From contig NZ_VSKS01000002.1 in NCBI RefSeq assembly GCF_008312835.1, forward strand, positions 496,001 through 560,000: a stretch of DNA of 64,000 nucleotides, read 5' to 3'. The notes under the pieces were generated by a model. That model was not told the DNA's origin. It searched no databases and was given only the letters and a program-made list of their open reading frames with translations. Every line of letters starts with the position of its first letter. The first letter of the stretch is position 1. The stretch is from Streptomyces marokkonensis (GTDB lineage: Bacteria; Actinomycetota; Actinomycetes; Streptomycetales; Streptomycetaceae). Made by a program: the position numbers and the translations under genes. This document shows positions 1 through 7,175 of this stretch, piece by piece.

Positions 1-32
1 GACCGGGTAGCTGCACTTCCCCTCCAACGGTC

Positions 33-51
33 GGCGTGACCGCCTCACGCC
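33..51. promoter_or_regulatory. short inverted repeat before the spd-like gene cluster
   Basis: Seven-base perfect arms, GGCGTGA (33-39) and TCACGCC (45-51), flank a 5-base loop. It lies in the first bases of the window upstream of the first element gene. It could be the terminator of an upstream tra gene or a transfer-region operator; nothing here decides between them. Confidence 0.35.
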
Positions 52-96
52 AAGTCCCTGCCCATGCCTTGCCTGATACCGAAGGAGCCCGAGCCG

Positions 97-801
97 ATGC
101 GTGCCCAGCTGGCCCGCGTGGACGCCGTGATCGTGCAGGCCGTCATCGCCGGTGCCCTGTCCTTCTCCCACCTACACGACGTCGCCGCGGCGGCCGGACA
201 GGACGGCTGGAAGGCGTGGGCCTATCCCGTGAGTGTCGACCTGCTCCTGGTCGCCGCCTGGCGTCGGATGCGCCAGTCACAGCGAGCGGGCCAGGCGGCC
301 GGCGGTCCGCGCCTGTGGTTCCTCGTAGCCCTGGCCGCGTCCCTCGGCGCCAACGTCGCCACGGCCGGCCTCCTCGACCTGGACGACGTACCCGCCTGGC
401 TCCGCGTGATGGTCGCGGGCTGGCCCGCTGTCGCCTTCTTCGGCGGCACGCTGCTGGCTCACGCCCCGCACACCGCGGAAGAGCCCGCCGCCTCTCCTGC
501 GACGGACGCCGCTACGGCTCCTGACGGCAGTTCGTCCGACGTGGAGGGGCCCGATCACAAGGTTCCGTACAGCGCCGACCCCGAACCGGCTCCCGAGCCT
601 TCTGCCGCGCCGGCCACCGCTTCCGCCCCGGCGCCTGCTTCTGCTCCTGCAGTCGCCCTGCCGCCCGCCCTCGTCGACCGCGTCCGGGCCCTGGCCGAGG
701 AACACCGCTCGGCCACCGGCCGTCCCGCCGACCCCGACGCCGTCCGCACTCGGCTCGGCCTGCCCCCGTCCATGACCGCATCCGTCGCCGCACACCTCTG
801 A
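97..801 (+). CDS. DUF2637 (SpdB2-like) membrane protein of the element
   Basis: A 234-residue protein with four hydrophobic segments in the first ~130 residues (about 9-30, 42-58, 72-92 and 102-120), then an Ala/Pro/Glu-rich linker and a short C-terminal helical domain (about 195-234). This is the layout of the DUF2637 proteins that actinomycete plasmids and AICEs carry in their spread (spd) clusters, thought to help plasmid spread between hyphal compartments. Start: ATG 97 has GAAGGAG at 81-87, 9 bases upstream; the in-frame ATG at 64 has no ribosome site. It heads a run of four small same-strand genes. The function is inferred from family and context, not from catalytic motifs. Confidence 0.7.
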   Translation: MRAQLARVDAVIVQAVIAGALSFSHLHDVAAAAGQDGWKAWAYPVSVDLLLVAAWRRMRQSQRAGQAAGGPRLWFLVALAASLGANVATAGLLDLDDVPAWLRVMVAGWPAVAFFGGTLLAHAPHTAEEPAASPATDAATAPDGSSSDVEGPDHKVPYSADPEPAPEPSAAPATASAPAPASAPAVALPPALVDRVRALAEEHRSATGRPADPDAVRTRLGLPPSMTASVAAHL

Positions 802-814
802 GAGGAGCCCCACC

Positions 815-994
815 GTGAACCGCCGTTTCCGCAACCTCCGACGCATCGGCCCCGTCAACGTCGCCTCCTACGTCGAACGCGGCCGGAACCGCCACCTGGC
901 CGCCTGCACCGCTCCCCGCTGCGACTTCTCCGCCGAGTACGACAGCCGTGCCGCTGCCGAACTCGCCGCCCGTACCCACCGCTGCCCGGCCTGA
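815..994 (+). CDS. small Cys/His protein of the element (59 aa)
   Basis: GTG at 815 is preceded by AGAGGAG (801-807), which overlaps the stop of the previous gene, so the two are probably translationally coupled. The product is Arg-rich at its N terminus and has a CTAPRC pair plus a C-terminal HRC, which could bind one zinc ion. Small proteins of this kind are common in AICE transfer/spread clusters, where they are listed as mobile element transfer proteins. I recognise the type from context, not a named family. Confidence 0.6.
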   Translation: MNRRFRNLRRIGPVNVASYVERGRNRHLAACTAPRCDFSAEYDSRAAAELAARTHRCPA

Positions 995-1009
995 CAGGAG
1001 ACCACTGAG

Positions 1010-1165
1010 ATGGACGTTCCGCTCTGGCTCGCCCTGCTCGTCGTAGGCGTCCTCGGCGTCAAGCTCATCCGCCCGCCCTGGTGGCTCATCGCCGTACTTC
1101 TCCTCGGCGGCTACCTCCTCGCCGACAGCCTGCTCGCCCCCGTCATCGACCCCGCCCTCAAGTGA
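1010..1165 (+). CDS. small two-segment membrane protein of the element (51 aa)
   Basis: ATG 1010 follows ACAGGAG (994-1000). The 51-residue product is almost entirely hydrophobic, with two membrane segments (about 3-19 and 24-45) separated by RPPWW. Its position 15 bases after the Cys/His gene and 20 bases before the next membrane gene fits a spd-type cluster of plasmid-spread proteins. No catalytic motif is visible. Confidence 0.6.
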   Translation: MDVPLWLALLVVGVLGVKLIRPPWWLIAVLLLGGYLLADSLLAPVIDPALK

Positions 1166-1185
1166 CCCGCGAAGGAAGACCGCTC

Positions 1186-1491
1186 ATGTTCCGACCGAAG
1201 GTGCCGACCATGCCGCAGCCCACCGGTCTGACCACCCCGCCCGCAGTCGTCGCACTGACCACCATCACGCCGGACACCCCGGCCCCGCCGCCGGCACCCG
1301 CTACCCCGGCCCCGGCCCGTCCGGCCGTCCAGCTCACGCCGGGCACTGTGCTCGCCCTGGTCGGCGGCGGCACCGCCGTGGTCTTGGTCGTCGGCGCCGT
1401 CTTGGTCTCCATGCTCCTCGCCGTCGCCCTCACCGCCGCATCCGTGGCCGTGTGTGCCCTCACCGTCCGCTCCGTCATCGCCCGCCGCTGA
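1186..1491 (+). CDS. small SpdB-like membrane protein of the element (101 aa)
   Basis: ATG 1186 has GAAGGAAG just upstream (1171-1178). The first ~50 residues are Pro/Ala/Thr-rich and probably disordered. They are followed by one long hydrophobic stretch (about 52-95, enough for two membrane spans) and a basic end (SVIARR). The organisation matches the SpdB-type proteins of AICEs. It is the last gene of the spread-like cluster; an 88-base gap separates it from the replication gene. Confidence 0.6.
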   Translation: MFRPKVPTMPQPTGLTTPPAVVALTTITPDTPAPPPAPATPAPARPAVQLTPGTVLALVGGGTAVVLVVGAVLVSMLLAVALTAASVAVCALTVRSVIARR

Positions 1492-1579
1492 CACCACCGC
1501 CCCGACCTCCCGCCCTTTTCGCACTGTCTAGCCCCCTCGACAAAACCAACCGCAAGCCCACGCAAGGAGGACCCCGCAC

Positions 1580-2959
1580 ATGACTCCTGCGGCTCCGACC
1601 GCAGCTATCCGCCAGCTGGCATCCCTCGCCCGGCACGGCGACCTCAGCGCCTACGCCCACCAGATCCAGCGCCTCGGCGGCTGCGAGCGGCCCATCCGAA
1701 TGGAGGGCCACCGGCTCGACGTCCACGCCACCACTGGGGAGATCGTCCGGGAGATCACCGACCGCGACCTACCGGCGGGACAACTCCTCATCCGCTGCAA
1801 CAACCGCCGCGCCACCCGGTGCGCCTCGTGCGCCGAGGTGTACCGCAAAGACACCTTCCACCTCGTTACGGCCGGTCTGAGCGGCGGCAAAGGCATCGGC
1901 CCGGCCGTGGCCCAACACCCTCGTGTCTTCGCCACCTTCACCGCCCCGTCCTTCGGCCCCGTGCACAACCGCCCCAGCGGCGGCCGGTGCCGCTGCGGAC
2001 GTCTCCACCCGGACGACGACCCTGCCCTCGGCACGCCCCTGGACCCGGACCGATACGACTACCGCGCGGCCGTCCTGTGGAACGCCCATGCGGGCAAGCT
2101 CTGGGGCCGCTTCACCACCTACCTGCGCCAGCACCTCGCCTCCCGCGCGGGCCTCAGCCGTTCTGCACTGCGGCACTGCCTCAAGGTCTCCTATGCCAAG
2201 GTCGCCGAGTACCAGCGGCGCGGCGCTGTCCACTTCCACGCCGTCATCCGCCTCGACGGCCCGCACGGCGCCGAGGACACCCCGCCGGCCTGGGCCACGA
2301 CCGAACTCCTCACCGACGCGATCCGCTCCGCGGCCCGGATGGCCGAGACACCCGGCCCGGTCCTCGACGGCCATACGTACGCCTTCCGCTTCGGCGAACA
2401 GCTCGACATTCGCCCCATTCGCTCGGCCGACTTCGCGGGCACCTCGGAACTTTCCAGCCGCGCCGTGGCCGCCTACATCGCGAAGTACGCCACCAAGGGA
2501 GCCGAGACCGCAGGCACCCTCGACCGGCCCATCCGCAACCCGATCACCGACCTGATCGGCTCCGGCGTCACCGATCACGCCCGACGCATGATCCTCACCT
2601 GCTGGCACCTCGGGGCGCTCCCCGAGCTGGAAGACCTGCGCCTACGCAAGTGGGCCCACATGCTCGGCTTCTGCGGCCACTTCTCCACCAAGTCCCGCGC
2701 CTACTCCGTCACCCTCGGCGCCCTCCGCCAGGAGCGGGCTGACCACAACGAAACCCTGGCCCGCGAACGCGCGGCCGAGGCCGGCTATCCGCTGCCCGAC
2801 CCGGACACCGTCCTCGTCCTCTCGCACTGGCGCTTCGCCGGCACTGGGCTGACGGCTGCGGAACGCCTCATTACTCACGGAATTCCGTCGCCTGCCAACT
2901 CGACGGACGACGATATGGAAGGAGCTCCGACGTGGACCGCCGACGCGATGAACTCATGA
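1580..2959 (+). CDS. RepSA-like rolling-circle replication initiator
   Basis: A 459-residue initiator of the Streptomyces pSAM2/pIJ101-type Rep group, which nicks the element's double-strand origin and starts rolling-circle replication after excision. Visible motifs are an N-terminal cysteine cluster (RCNNRRATRCASCAEVYRKD, about residues 73-93) likely to bind zinc, a further CRC pair near 136-138, an HUH metal motif in GAVHFHAVIRLDG (about 215-227), and the tyrosine motif AAYIAKYATKG (about 297-307). The ATG at 1580 has AAGGAGG at 1564-1570. The 3' end overlaps the excisionase gene by 28 bases, so both are in one transcript. Confidence 0.85.
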   Translation: MTPAAPTAAIRQLASLARHGDLSAYAHQIQRLGGCERPIRMEGHRLDVHATTGEIVREITDRDLPAGQLLIRCNNRRATRCASCAEVYRKDTFHLVTAGLSGGKGIGPAVAQHPRVFATFTAPSFGPVHNRPSGGRCRCGRLHPDDDPALGTPLDPDRYDYRAAVLWNAHAGKLWGRFTTYLRQHLASRAGLSRSALRHCLKVSYAKVAEYQRRGAVHFHAVIRLDGPHGAEDTPPAWATTELLTDAIRSAARMAETPGPVLDGHTYAFRFGEQLDIRPIRSADFAGTSELSSRAVAAYIAKYATKGAETAGTLDRPIRNPITDLIGSGVTDHARRMILTCWHLGALPELEDLRLRKWAHMLGFCGHFSTKSRAYSVTLGALRQERADHNETLARERAAEAGYPLPDPDTVLVLSHWRFAGTGLTAAERLITHGIPSPANSTDDDMEGAPTWTADAMNS

Positions 2960-3126
2960 CCGTTCCGCAGATCCTCGCAGAGCTGGGCGGTGTATCCCGA
3001 CGCACTTTCTACCGGTGGCGCGAGCTGGGCCAGGGGCCTGCTGCCTTCAAGCTGCCTAACGGCGAACTTCGGGTGTGGCGGAGTGACTTCACCATGTGGC
3101 TGCGGCAGTTGGAGGCGGCGGCGTGA
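2932..3126 (+). CDS. xis: excisionase (MerR-type helix-turn-helix)
   Basis: A 64-residue protein with the compact winged-helix fold of excisionase/MerR-type DNA binders: the segment TVPQILAELGGVSRRTFYRWRELG (about 10-33) is the helix-turn-helix, and LPNGELRVWRSDFTMWL (about 41-57) the wing and closing helix. It should bind next to the att site and direct the integrase towards excision. GTG 2932 has GGAAGGAG (2917-2924) 7 bases upstream. The gene overlaps rep at one end and its stop (3124-3126) overlaps the integrase start at the other. Confidence 0.85.
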   Translation: MDRRRDELMTVPQILAELGGVSRRTFYRWRELGQGPAAFKLPNGELRVWRSDFTMWLRQLEAAA

Positions 3127-4496
3127 AGTCTCTCGACGTGAAGGTGTGGGGCGTCCGGAAGAGGAACACCAAAAAGTCGTCCTATGACGTCCGGTGGACC
3201 GTTGCCGGAAATGTGTTCTCCGAACAGTTCCGCACCAAGGGGCTCGCGGACCACTACCGTTCCAAGTTGCTCCGCGCCGCCCATGCTGGCGAAGAGTTCG
3301 ACACAGAAACCGGGCTGCCCGACTCGATGGTCGAAAAAGCAGCCTCAATGACCTGGTACACCTTCGCTTTGAAGTACCTCGCCATGAAGTGGCCGCACGC
3401 GGCGCCGAACACGCGTAACGGGATCAATGAGGCCCTGACCGCCGTGACGATGGCCCTTCTTGACGAGCGTCCGGGGCAGCCGACCGAGGACCTGATCAGG
3501 AGGGCGCTTCGGAACTGGGCCTTCGTCCTTCCCGGACCGGACGAGCGCGAAGTGCCGACCGAGATCGCGAACACCTTGCACTGGGTGGCGAAGGCATCGC
3601 GTCCGCTCTCGGACCTCGGTGACGCTGCGATCGGAAGGGCCGTTTTGGATTCGCTCAAGCTGAAGCTCGACGGGACGGCGGCAGCTGCGGAGACCGTCCG
3701 GCGCAAGCGTCGGACGCTCGTCAATGCGCTGCACTATGCAGTCGATCTCGGGGAGTTCAAAGAGAACCCGATCACGGGCATTCGCTGGAAGAAGCCGAAG
3801 GTGGCCGGGGAAGTTGATCCTCGGGTGGTCGCCAATCCTGCTCAGGCGCGTGCCCTGCTGACTGCGGTCTCGTACGTCGGTGGGTACGGCCGGGCGCGTG
3901 GTCGCCGACTCGTCGGCCTGTTCGCCTGCATGTACTACGGCGCCTTGCGTCCGGCTGAGGCCGTCGGCCTCACCGATGCGGACCTGAAACTGCCCGAGGC
4001 CGGCTGGGGGACGGTGTTGCTCAACCGGACGCGTCCCAGCGTTGGAAAGCAGTGGACAGACTCCGGTGAGACTCATGACGACCGGGGCCTCAAGAACCGA
4101 CCGCCGGAAGAGGTCCGGCTCGTGCCGATCCCGCCCCAGCTCGTCGCCATCCTCCGGCAGCACCTCGACACGTTCGGCACCGCCGAGGACGGGCGGCTGT
4201 TCACCAACGAGCGTGGGGGAGTGGTCGGGTCCTCGACGTACTACCGCGTCTGGCAGGAGGCCCGTGCGCTGGCGCTTCCGCCGGCCGCGGTTGCCTCTCC
4301 GCTCGCGGCTCGCCCGTATGACCTGAGGCACTCGGCACTGTCGACCTGGCTCAACTCCGGGGTGGACCCGACGGAGGTCGCTGAGCGTGCAGGCAACAGC
4401 GTGGAGGTCCTGCTGAGCCGCTACGCCAAGTGCATCGACGGACGGCAGGAGATCGTCAACCGCAAGATCGAGGAGTTGTTGCGCGAGTACGAGTGA
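3123..4496 (+). CDS. int: tyrosine site-specific integrase
   Basis: A 457-residue tyrosine recombinase that integrates and excises the element at a tRNA gene. The N-terminal part (about 1-60) resembles an arm-binding domain, the middle (about 70-220) a core-binding SAM-like domain, and the C-terminal half the catalytic domain. Catalytic positions visible: Arg in YYGALRPAEAVGL (about 276), YDLRH (Arg about 402, His 403), and the nucleophile Tyr in LLSRYAKC (about 434). The usual first His of the HxxR box is Tyr, and the His/Trp of the third box (normally GHS) is Asn (GNS); both occur in several AICE integrases. The start is GTG 3123, overlapping the xis stop in a GTGA junction; translational coupling is likely. 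Confidence 0.88.
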   Translation: MKSLDVKVWGVRKRNTKKSSYDVRWTVAGNVFSEQFRTKGLADHYRSKLLRAAHAGEEFDTETGLPDSMVEKAASMTWYTFALKYLAMKWPHAAPNTRNGINEALTAVTMALLDERPGQPTEDLIRRALRNWAFVLPGPDEREVPTEIANTLHWVAKASRPLSDLGDAAIGRAVLDSLKLKLDGTAAAAETVRRKRRTLVNALHYAVDLGEFKENPITGIRWKKPKVAGEVDPRVVANPAQARALLTAVSYVGGYGRARGRRLVGLFACMYYGALRPAEAVGLTDADLKLPEAGWGTVLLNRTRPSVGKQWTDSGETHDDRGLKNRPPEEVRLVPIPPQLVAILRQHLDTFGTAEDGRLFTNERGGVVGSSTYYRVWQEARALALPPAAVASPLAARPYDLRHSALSTWLNSGVDPTEVAERAGNSVEVLLSRYAKCIDGRQEIVNRKIEELLREYE

Positions 4497-4692
4497 TCAC
4501 GCGCGTAGGCCGTCAGCCCTCCAGCCCGCTTGGGCCGGAGGGCTTCGCCACGTCTCGGCCGTGTGCCGTCGGCCATTGGTTGCTGGCTGCACCTGCCGCG
4601 TCGTGTTTCGCCCTGCTGGCGGACGGTTGCCCCAGGGGTTCCGTCCGGTTCGCGCTCTACGCCTGGACTGCTGGGCTGGCGGCCATCGCAGT
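4497..4692 (+). other. spacer between integrase and DUF6083 gene
   Basis: No gene with a believable ribosome site is seen here. The segment contains a small GC-rich inverted repeat (AGCCC/GGGCC-type bases near 4516-4540) that could end the integrase transcript, but the arms are imperfect. Confidence 0.3.
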
Positions 4693-5076
4693 ATGGGGGC
4701 CTTGGAGGAGAAGCCGCGGCGGCTGGGTGGTGGGCAGCCTCGCTGCCCATACTGCGGGCTGCTGCAGGATCGGGTGGCGACGCTGGAGCAGGACTGGGTA
4801 CTGCTGGAGCCGGACATGCGTCCGCTGGCTCACACGGTGCCGGCGGAGCATCGGTGGATCGAGCTGTCCGATGGACGGGTGACGGCCTACGGGGTGTGTC
4901 CGCCGGATCAGTTCCAGCGGTGCCGTATCGAGCACCGTCTCGCCTGCCCGGCGCAGCCGCTGCCGGATCTGTGGCCGTGGTTGACGAGCCTGCGAGGGGA
5001 GAACGCGCGGCAAGCGGAGCGGCGGGACGACCCGAAGCTGCCCCCGCCTCCTGAGGAGTGGCCGGACGCCGGCTGA
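4693..5076 (+). CDS. DUF6083-like zinc-ribbon protein
   Basis: About 127 residues. It has a CPYCG pair at about residues 18-22 and a later CPPDQFQRCRIEHRLACP block (about 71-88) that is typical of the Streptomyces DUF6083 proteins, often found near phage and plasmid remnants. No function is known for the family. The Cys/His pattern suggests a zinc ribbon. The ATG at 4693 is the first in-frame start leaving the conserved part intact, but its ribosome site is weak, so the start is uncertain. It lies between the integrase and the tRNA, so it is either cargo at the end of the element or chromosomal DNA just outside it. Confidence 0.55.
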   Translation: MGALEEKPRRLGGGQPRCPYCGLLQDRVATLEQDWVLLEPDMRPLAHTVPAEHRWIELSDGRVTAYGVCPPDQFQRCRIEHRLACPAQPLPDLWPWLTSLRGENARQAERRDDPKLPPPPEEWPDAG

Positions 5077-5193
5077 CGGGCACTTCGGAAACCTCGGGGC
5101 TGACCAGGGAAGATGCCCCAAGATCCTGTCCACGAATAGTCCACGGACCGCGTCATAGGGCTGCTCCGGGCGGCGCATGCCTGCACATACGCG

Positions 5194-5233
5194 AAGACCC
5201 CGGCCTCAGCGTTTCCGCTGGTGACGGGGTCTT
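5194..5233 (-). terminator. hairpin downstream of tRNA-Arg
   Basis: Outer arms AAGACCCCG (5194-5202) and CGGGGTCTT (5225-5233) pair perfectly, and an inner stem CAGCG (5207-5211)/CGCTG (5216-5220) closes on TTTC. It lies 18 bases beyond the 3' end of the leftward-transcribed tRNA gene, so it is well placed to end tRNA transcription. If the element integrates in the tRNA 3' end, this hairpin came with the element. Confidence 0.6.
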
Positions 5234-5251
5234 TGGGCACCTCATGCAGGG

Positions 5252-5300
5252 TGCCCCCGGCAGGATTCGAACCTGCGCACACGGCTCCGGAGGCCGTTGC
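5252..5300. other. candidate att core in the tRNA-Arg 3' half
   Basis: AICE integrases usually recombine within a 40-60 bp identity segment covering the anticodon loop to the 3' end of a tRNA gene, so that the tRNA is rebuilt on integration. This is the matching part of the only tRNA beside the integrase. The partner copy would be left of the window, so this is inferred and not shown by a repeat. Confidence 0.35.
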
Positions 5301-5323
5301 TCTATCCCCTGAGCTACGGGGGC
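5252..5323 (-). tRNA. tRNA-Arg (anticodon CCG)
   Basis: Read on the minus strand from 5323, the 72-base sequence folds as a standard cloverleaf: acceptor GCCCCCG pairs with CGGGGGC, the D arm is GCTC/GAGC, the anticodon stem ACGGC/GCCGT closes the loop CTCCGGA (anticodon CCG), and the T arm is GCAGG-TTCGAAT-CCTGC with discriminator A at 5252. CCA is not encoded; CG follows. It reads CGG codons, which are frequent in high-GC genomes. Its 3' half faces the integrase gene, the usual arrangement when an AICE has used a tRNA as its attachment site. Confidence 0.95.
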
Positions 5324-5496
5324 GTGTCGGTCGCGGTGATCGCGGCGACGGGTAGAACACTACCAGTTCCCGGGGGGTGGTCAGGAACCCGTTTCCGCAG
5401 CCGGCGGGGGCGGTCCGGAGTGCGGGGTTTCGCTCCTGCGGGGTGGAAGTGAGGAAACGCCGGACGCGGTGGCCGGTCCCGACCTACTCTCGAGTT

Positions 5497-5925
5497 GTGC
5501 CAGGCGCGTCGGGCCGGGTTCTTGTTGTGGACGACAACAAGGTCATCCGGCAGCTGATCAGGGTCAACCTCGAGCTGGAGGGCATCGAGGTCGTGACCGC
5601 GGCCGATGGTGCCGAGTGTCTGGATGTCGTCCATCAGGTGCGGCCCGACCTCGTCACCCTCGATGTCGCCATGCCGCGGCTGGACGGGCTGCGGACCGCC
5701 GGCCGGCTGCGTGCCGATCCGCGGACGCGTGACATTCCGCTCGCCATCGTCAGCGCCTGTACCCAGTACGAGGTCGAGAGCGGGCTCGACGTCGGTGTCG
5801 ACGCCTTCCTCGCCAAGCCCTTCGATCCCCAGGAACTCGTCCGGCTCGTCCGCGAGTTGATCGGCGATCCGCTCGGGCGCGTTCGCGGGCCCGGGGACGC
5901 CGAGCCGGCCGCCGGGCACGCCTGA
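5497..5925 (+). CDS. stand-alone receiver-domain response regulator
   Basis: A 142-residue CheY-type receiver with no output domain. Visible residues are the acidic pair in VLVVDDNK (12-13), phospho-acceptor Asp56 in LDVAMPRLDG, Thr/Ser switch position in VSACTQ (about 86) and Lys107 in FLAKPF. It must act by protein contact instead of DNA binding. I chose GTG 5497 since it starts just before the receiver; in-frame upstream starts (5377 onward) give an Arg-rich leader of non-coding character. There is no good ribosome site at 5497, so the start is provisional. No kinase is adjacent. Confidence 0.75.
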   Translation: MPGASGRVLVVDDNKVIRQLIRVNLELEGIEVVTAADGAECLDVVHQVRPDLVTLDVAMPRLDGLRTAGRLRADPRTRDIPLAIVSACTQYEVESGLDVGVDAFLAKPFDPQELVRLVRELIGDPLGRVRGPGDAEPAAGHA

Positions 5926-6072
5926 GGGTGAGTGCGGGGGCGCCCAGCACTTCGTTCGTGGCGTCCACCGTCGTCTGCGTGGCGTCCGCCTCCGCGTTCG
6001 TGGCGTCCACATCCCGGGATCGCGGCGTAACCCGTTCGCATACCCACCCCCCTCCTCCCCTACGCTTGTCCC

Positions 6073-7155
6073 GTGACCCCCGTCGAGCTCTCCCGCACCG
6101 TGCTGCACGCGGTGCGCCGTGCCGTCGACGAGGGTGAGCTGAGCGTGGCCCTGCCCGAGCGGGTGCTGGTGGCGCCCCCGGGGCCCGGGGGGTGCGGGGA
6201 CTACTCCACCAACGTCGCCCTTCAGCTCGCCCGCCCGGCCGGGCTGCCGGCGCGGAAGGTCGCCGAGGTTCTCCGGCCGTATCTGCTGGGTGCCGGGGGG
6301 ATCGGTGACGTCGTCGTCACCGGGCCCGGGTTCCTCAACATCGGTCTGCGGGGCACCGCTCCCGTCGGCCTCGTGCGCGAGGTGCTGCGGCGCGGGCTCC
6401 GGTACGGGCACGGCGACGCCCTCGCGGGCCAGGCCGTACGGCTGAACGCGGCGCACGAGGTGCGGGCCGTCGTCCAGCTCGATGCCGTGGCGCGCCTGCT
6501 CCGGTCGCAGGGAGCCCTGGTGCACGCCGGGTGCGCGGGCCCGATCGAGGCCGCGTGGGAGAGCGTGCTGGGGGTGCGCGTCGACGGCGTCCGGGACCCC
6601 GCGACGCCCACCCACCACGACAGTCCCGCCGGGACCGACACCGGTCCCGTTCCCGCCGGCATCGACATCCGCCCCGTCCCCGCTCCCGCCGACCCTCTCC
6701 CCCTCGGCCGGGACGCCGCCCGCTGGGCGCTGCTGCGTCCCGCGCCGCACGACCGGCCGCGCCTCGGTGACGAGCACCTGGTGCAGCGTGAGAGCAATCC
6801 GCTGTTCCGCGTCCGGTACGCGCATGCCCGCAGCCGGGGTCTGGTGCGCAACGCCGCCGATCTCGGGTTCGGGTCCGAGCCCGGTCCCGTGGAGGCGCGG
6901 GCGCTGCTCCAGTCCCTCGCCGACCATCCCCGCGTTCTCGTGGGCGCCGCCACCCACCGCGCGCCCGACCGGCTCGCCCGGCATCTCGTCACCGTCGCCG
7001 ATGCCCTGCTGCCCCTGCTGCCCGCCGTGCTGCCCCTCGGTGACGAGAAACCCTCGGCCGCCCACCGTGCCCGGCTCGCCCTCGCCGAAGCCGCCGGGAC
7101 GGTGCTGGCCGGTGGCCTGTCCCTGCTCGGCATCGACGCACCCGACCACCTCTGA
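6073..7155 (+). CDS. nrtL: ArgS-related anticodon-binding protein NrtL
   Basis: A 360-residue protein built from the two ends of arginyl-tRNA synthetase. The N terminus (about 1-100) is the ArgS additional domain, with the conserved GDYSTNVALQLA stretch (about 43-54) and FLNIGL (about 89-94). The C terminus (about 235-360) is a DALR-type helical anticodon-binding domain. The middle is short and has no HIGH or KMSKS-type motif; the segment LNAAHEVRAVVQLDAVARLL (about 122-141) is a remnant of the catalytic fold. It cannot charge tRNA. The family is regularly found just upstream of lysA in actinomycetes, as here (20 bases apart). The true role is unknown. Confidence 0.8.
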   Translation: MTPVELSRTVLHAVRRAVDEGELSVALPERVLVAPPGPGGCGDYSTNVALQLARPAGLPARKVAEVLRPYLLGAGGIGDVVVTGPGFLNIGLRGTAPVGLVREVLRRGLRYGHGDALAGQAVRLNAAHEVRAVVQLDAVARLLRSQGALVHAGCAGPIEAAWESVLGVRVDGVRDPATPTHHDSPAGTDTGPVPAGIDIRPVPAPADPLPLGRDAARWALLRPAPHDRPRLGDEHLVQRESNPLFRVRYAHARSRGLVRNAADLGFGSEPGPVEARALLQSLADHPRVLVGAATHRAPDRLARHLVTVADALLPLLPAVLPLGDEKPSAAHRARLALAEAAGTVLAGGLSLLGIDAPDHL

Positions 7156-7175
7156 GAGAGCCCAGAGAGACCATC

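Larger units (their letters stand above)
1..5251. mobile_element. right end of an integrated AICE (pSAM2/SLP1-type element)
   Basis: Seen: a compact same-strand run of small membrane proteins (97-1491), a RepSA-like HUH replication initiator (1580-2959), an excisionase (2932-3126) and a tyrosine integrase (3123-4496), ending next to the 3' end of a tRNA-Arg gene. This rep-xis-int order next to a tRNA is the hallmark of actinomycete integrative and conjugative elements. The TraB translocase, the KorSA/Pra-type regulators and the other attachment site are not in the window and should lie to the left. The exact right border cannot be fixed without the second att copy; I place it at the tRNA 3' end by inference. 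Confidence 0.75.

Noticed and set aside
4402-4496. Possible decay of the integrase through lost catalytic residues
   Set aside because: The reading frame is full length, Arg/His/Arg/Tyr core residues remain, and the same replacements occur in other AICE integrases.
5314-7149. 611-residue minus-strand frame across the receiver gene and nrtL
   Set aside because: It overlaps the tRNA promoter side and two better-supported genes; composition is that of a shadow frame.
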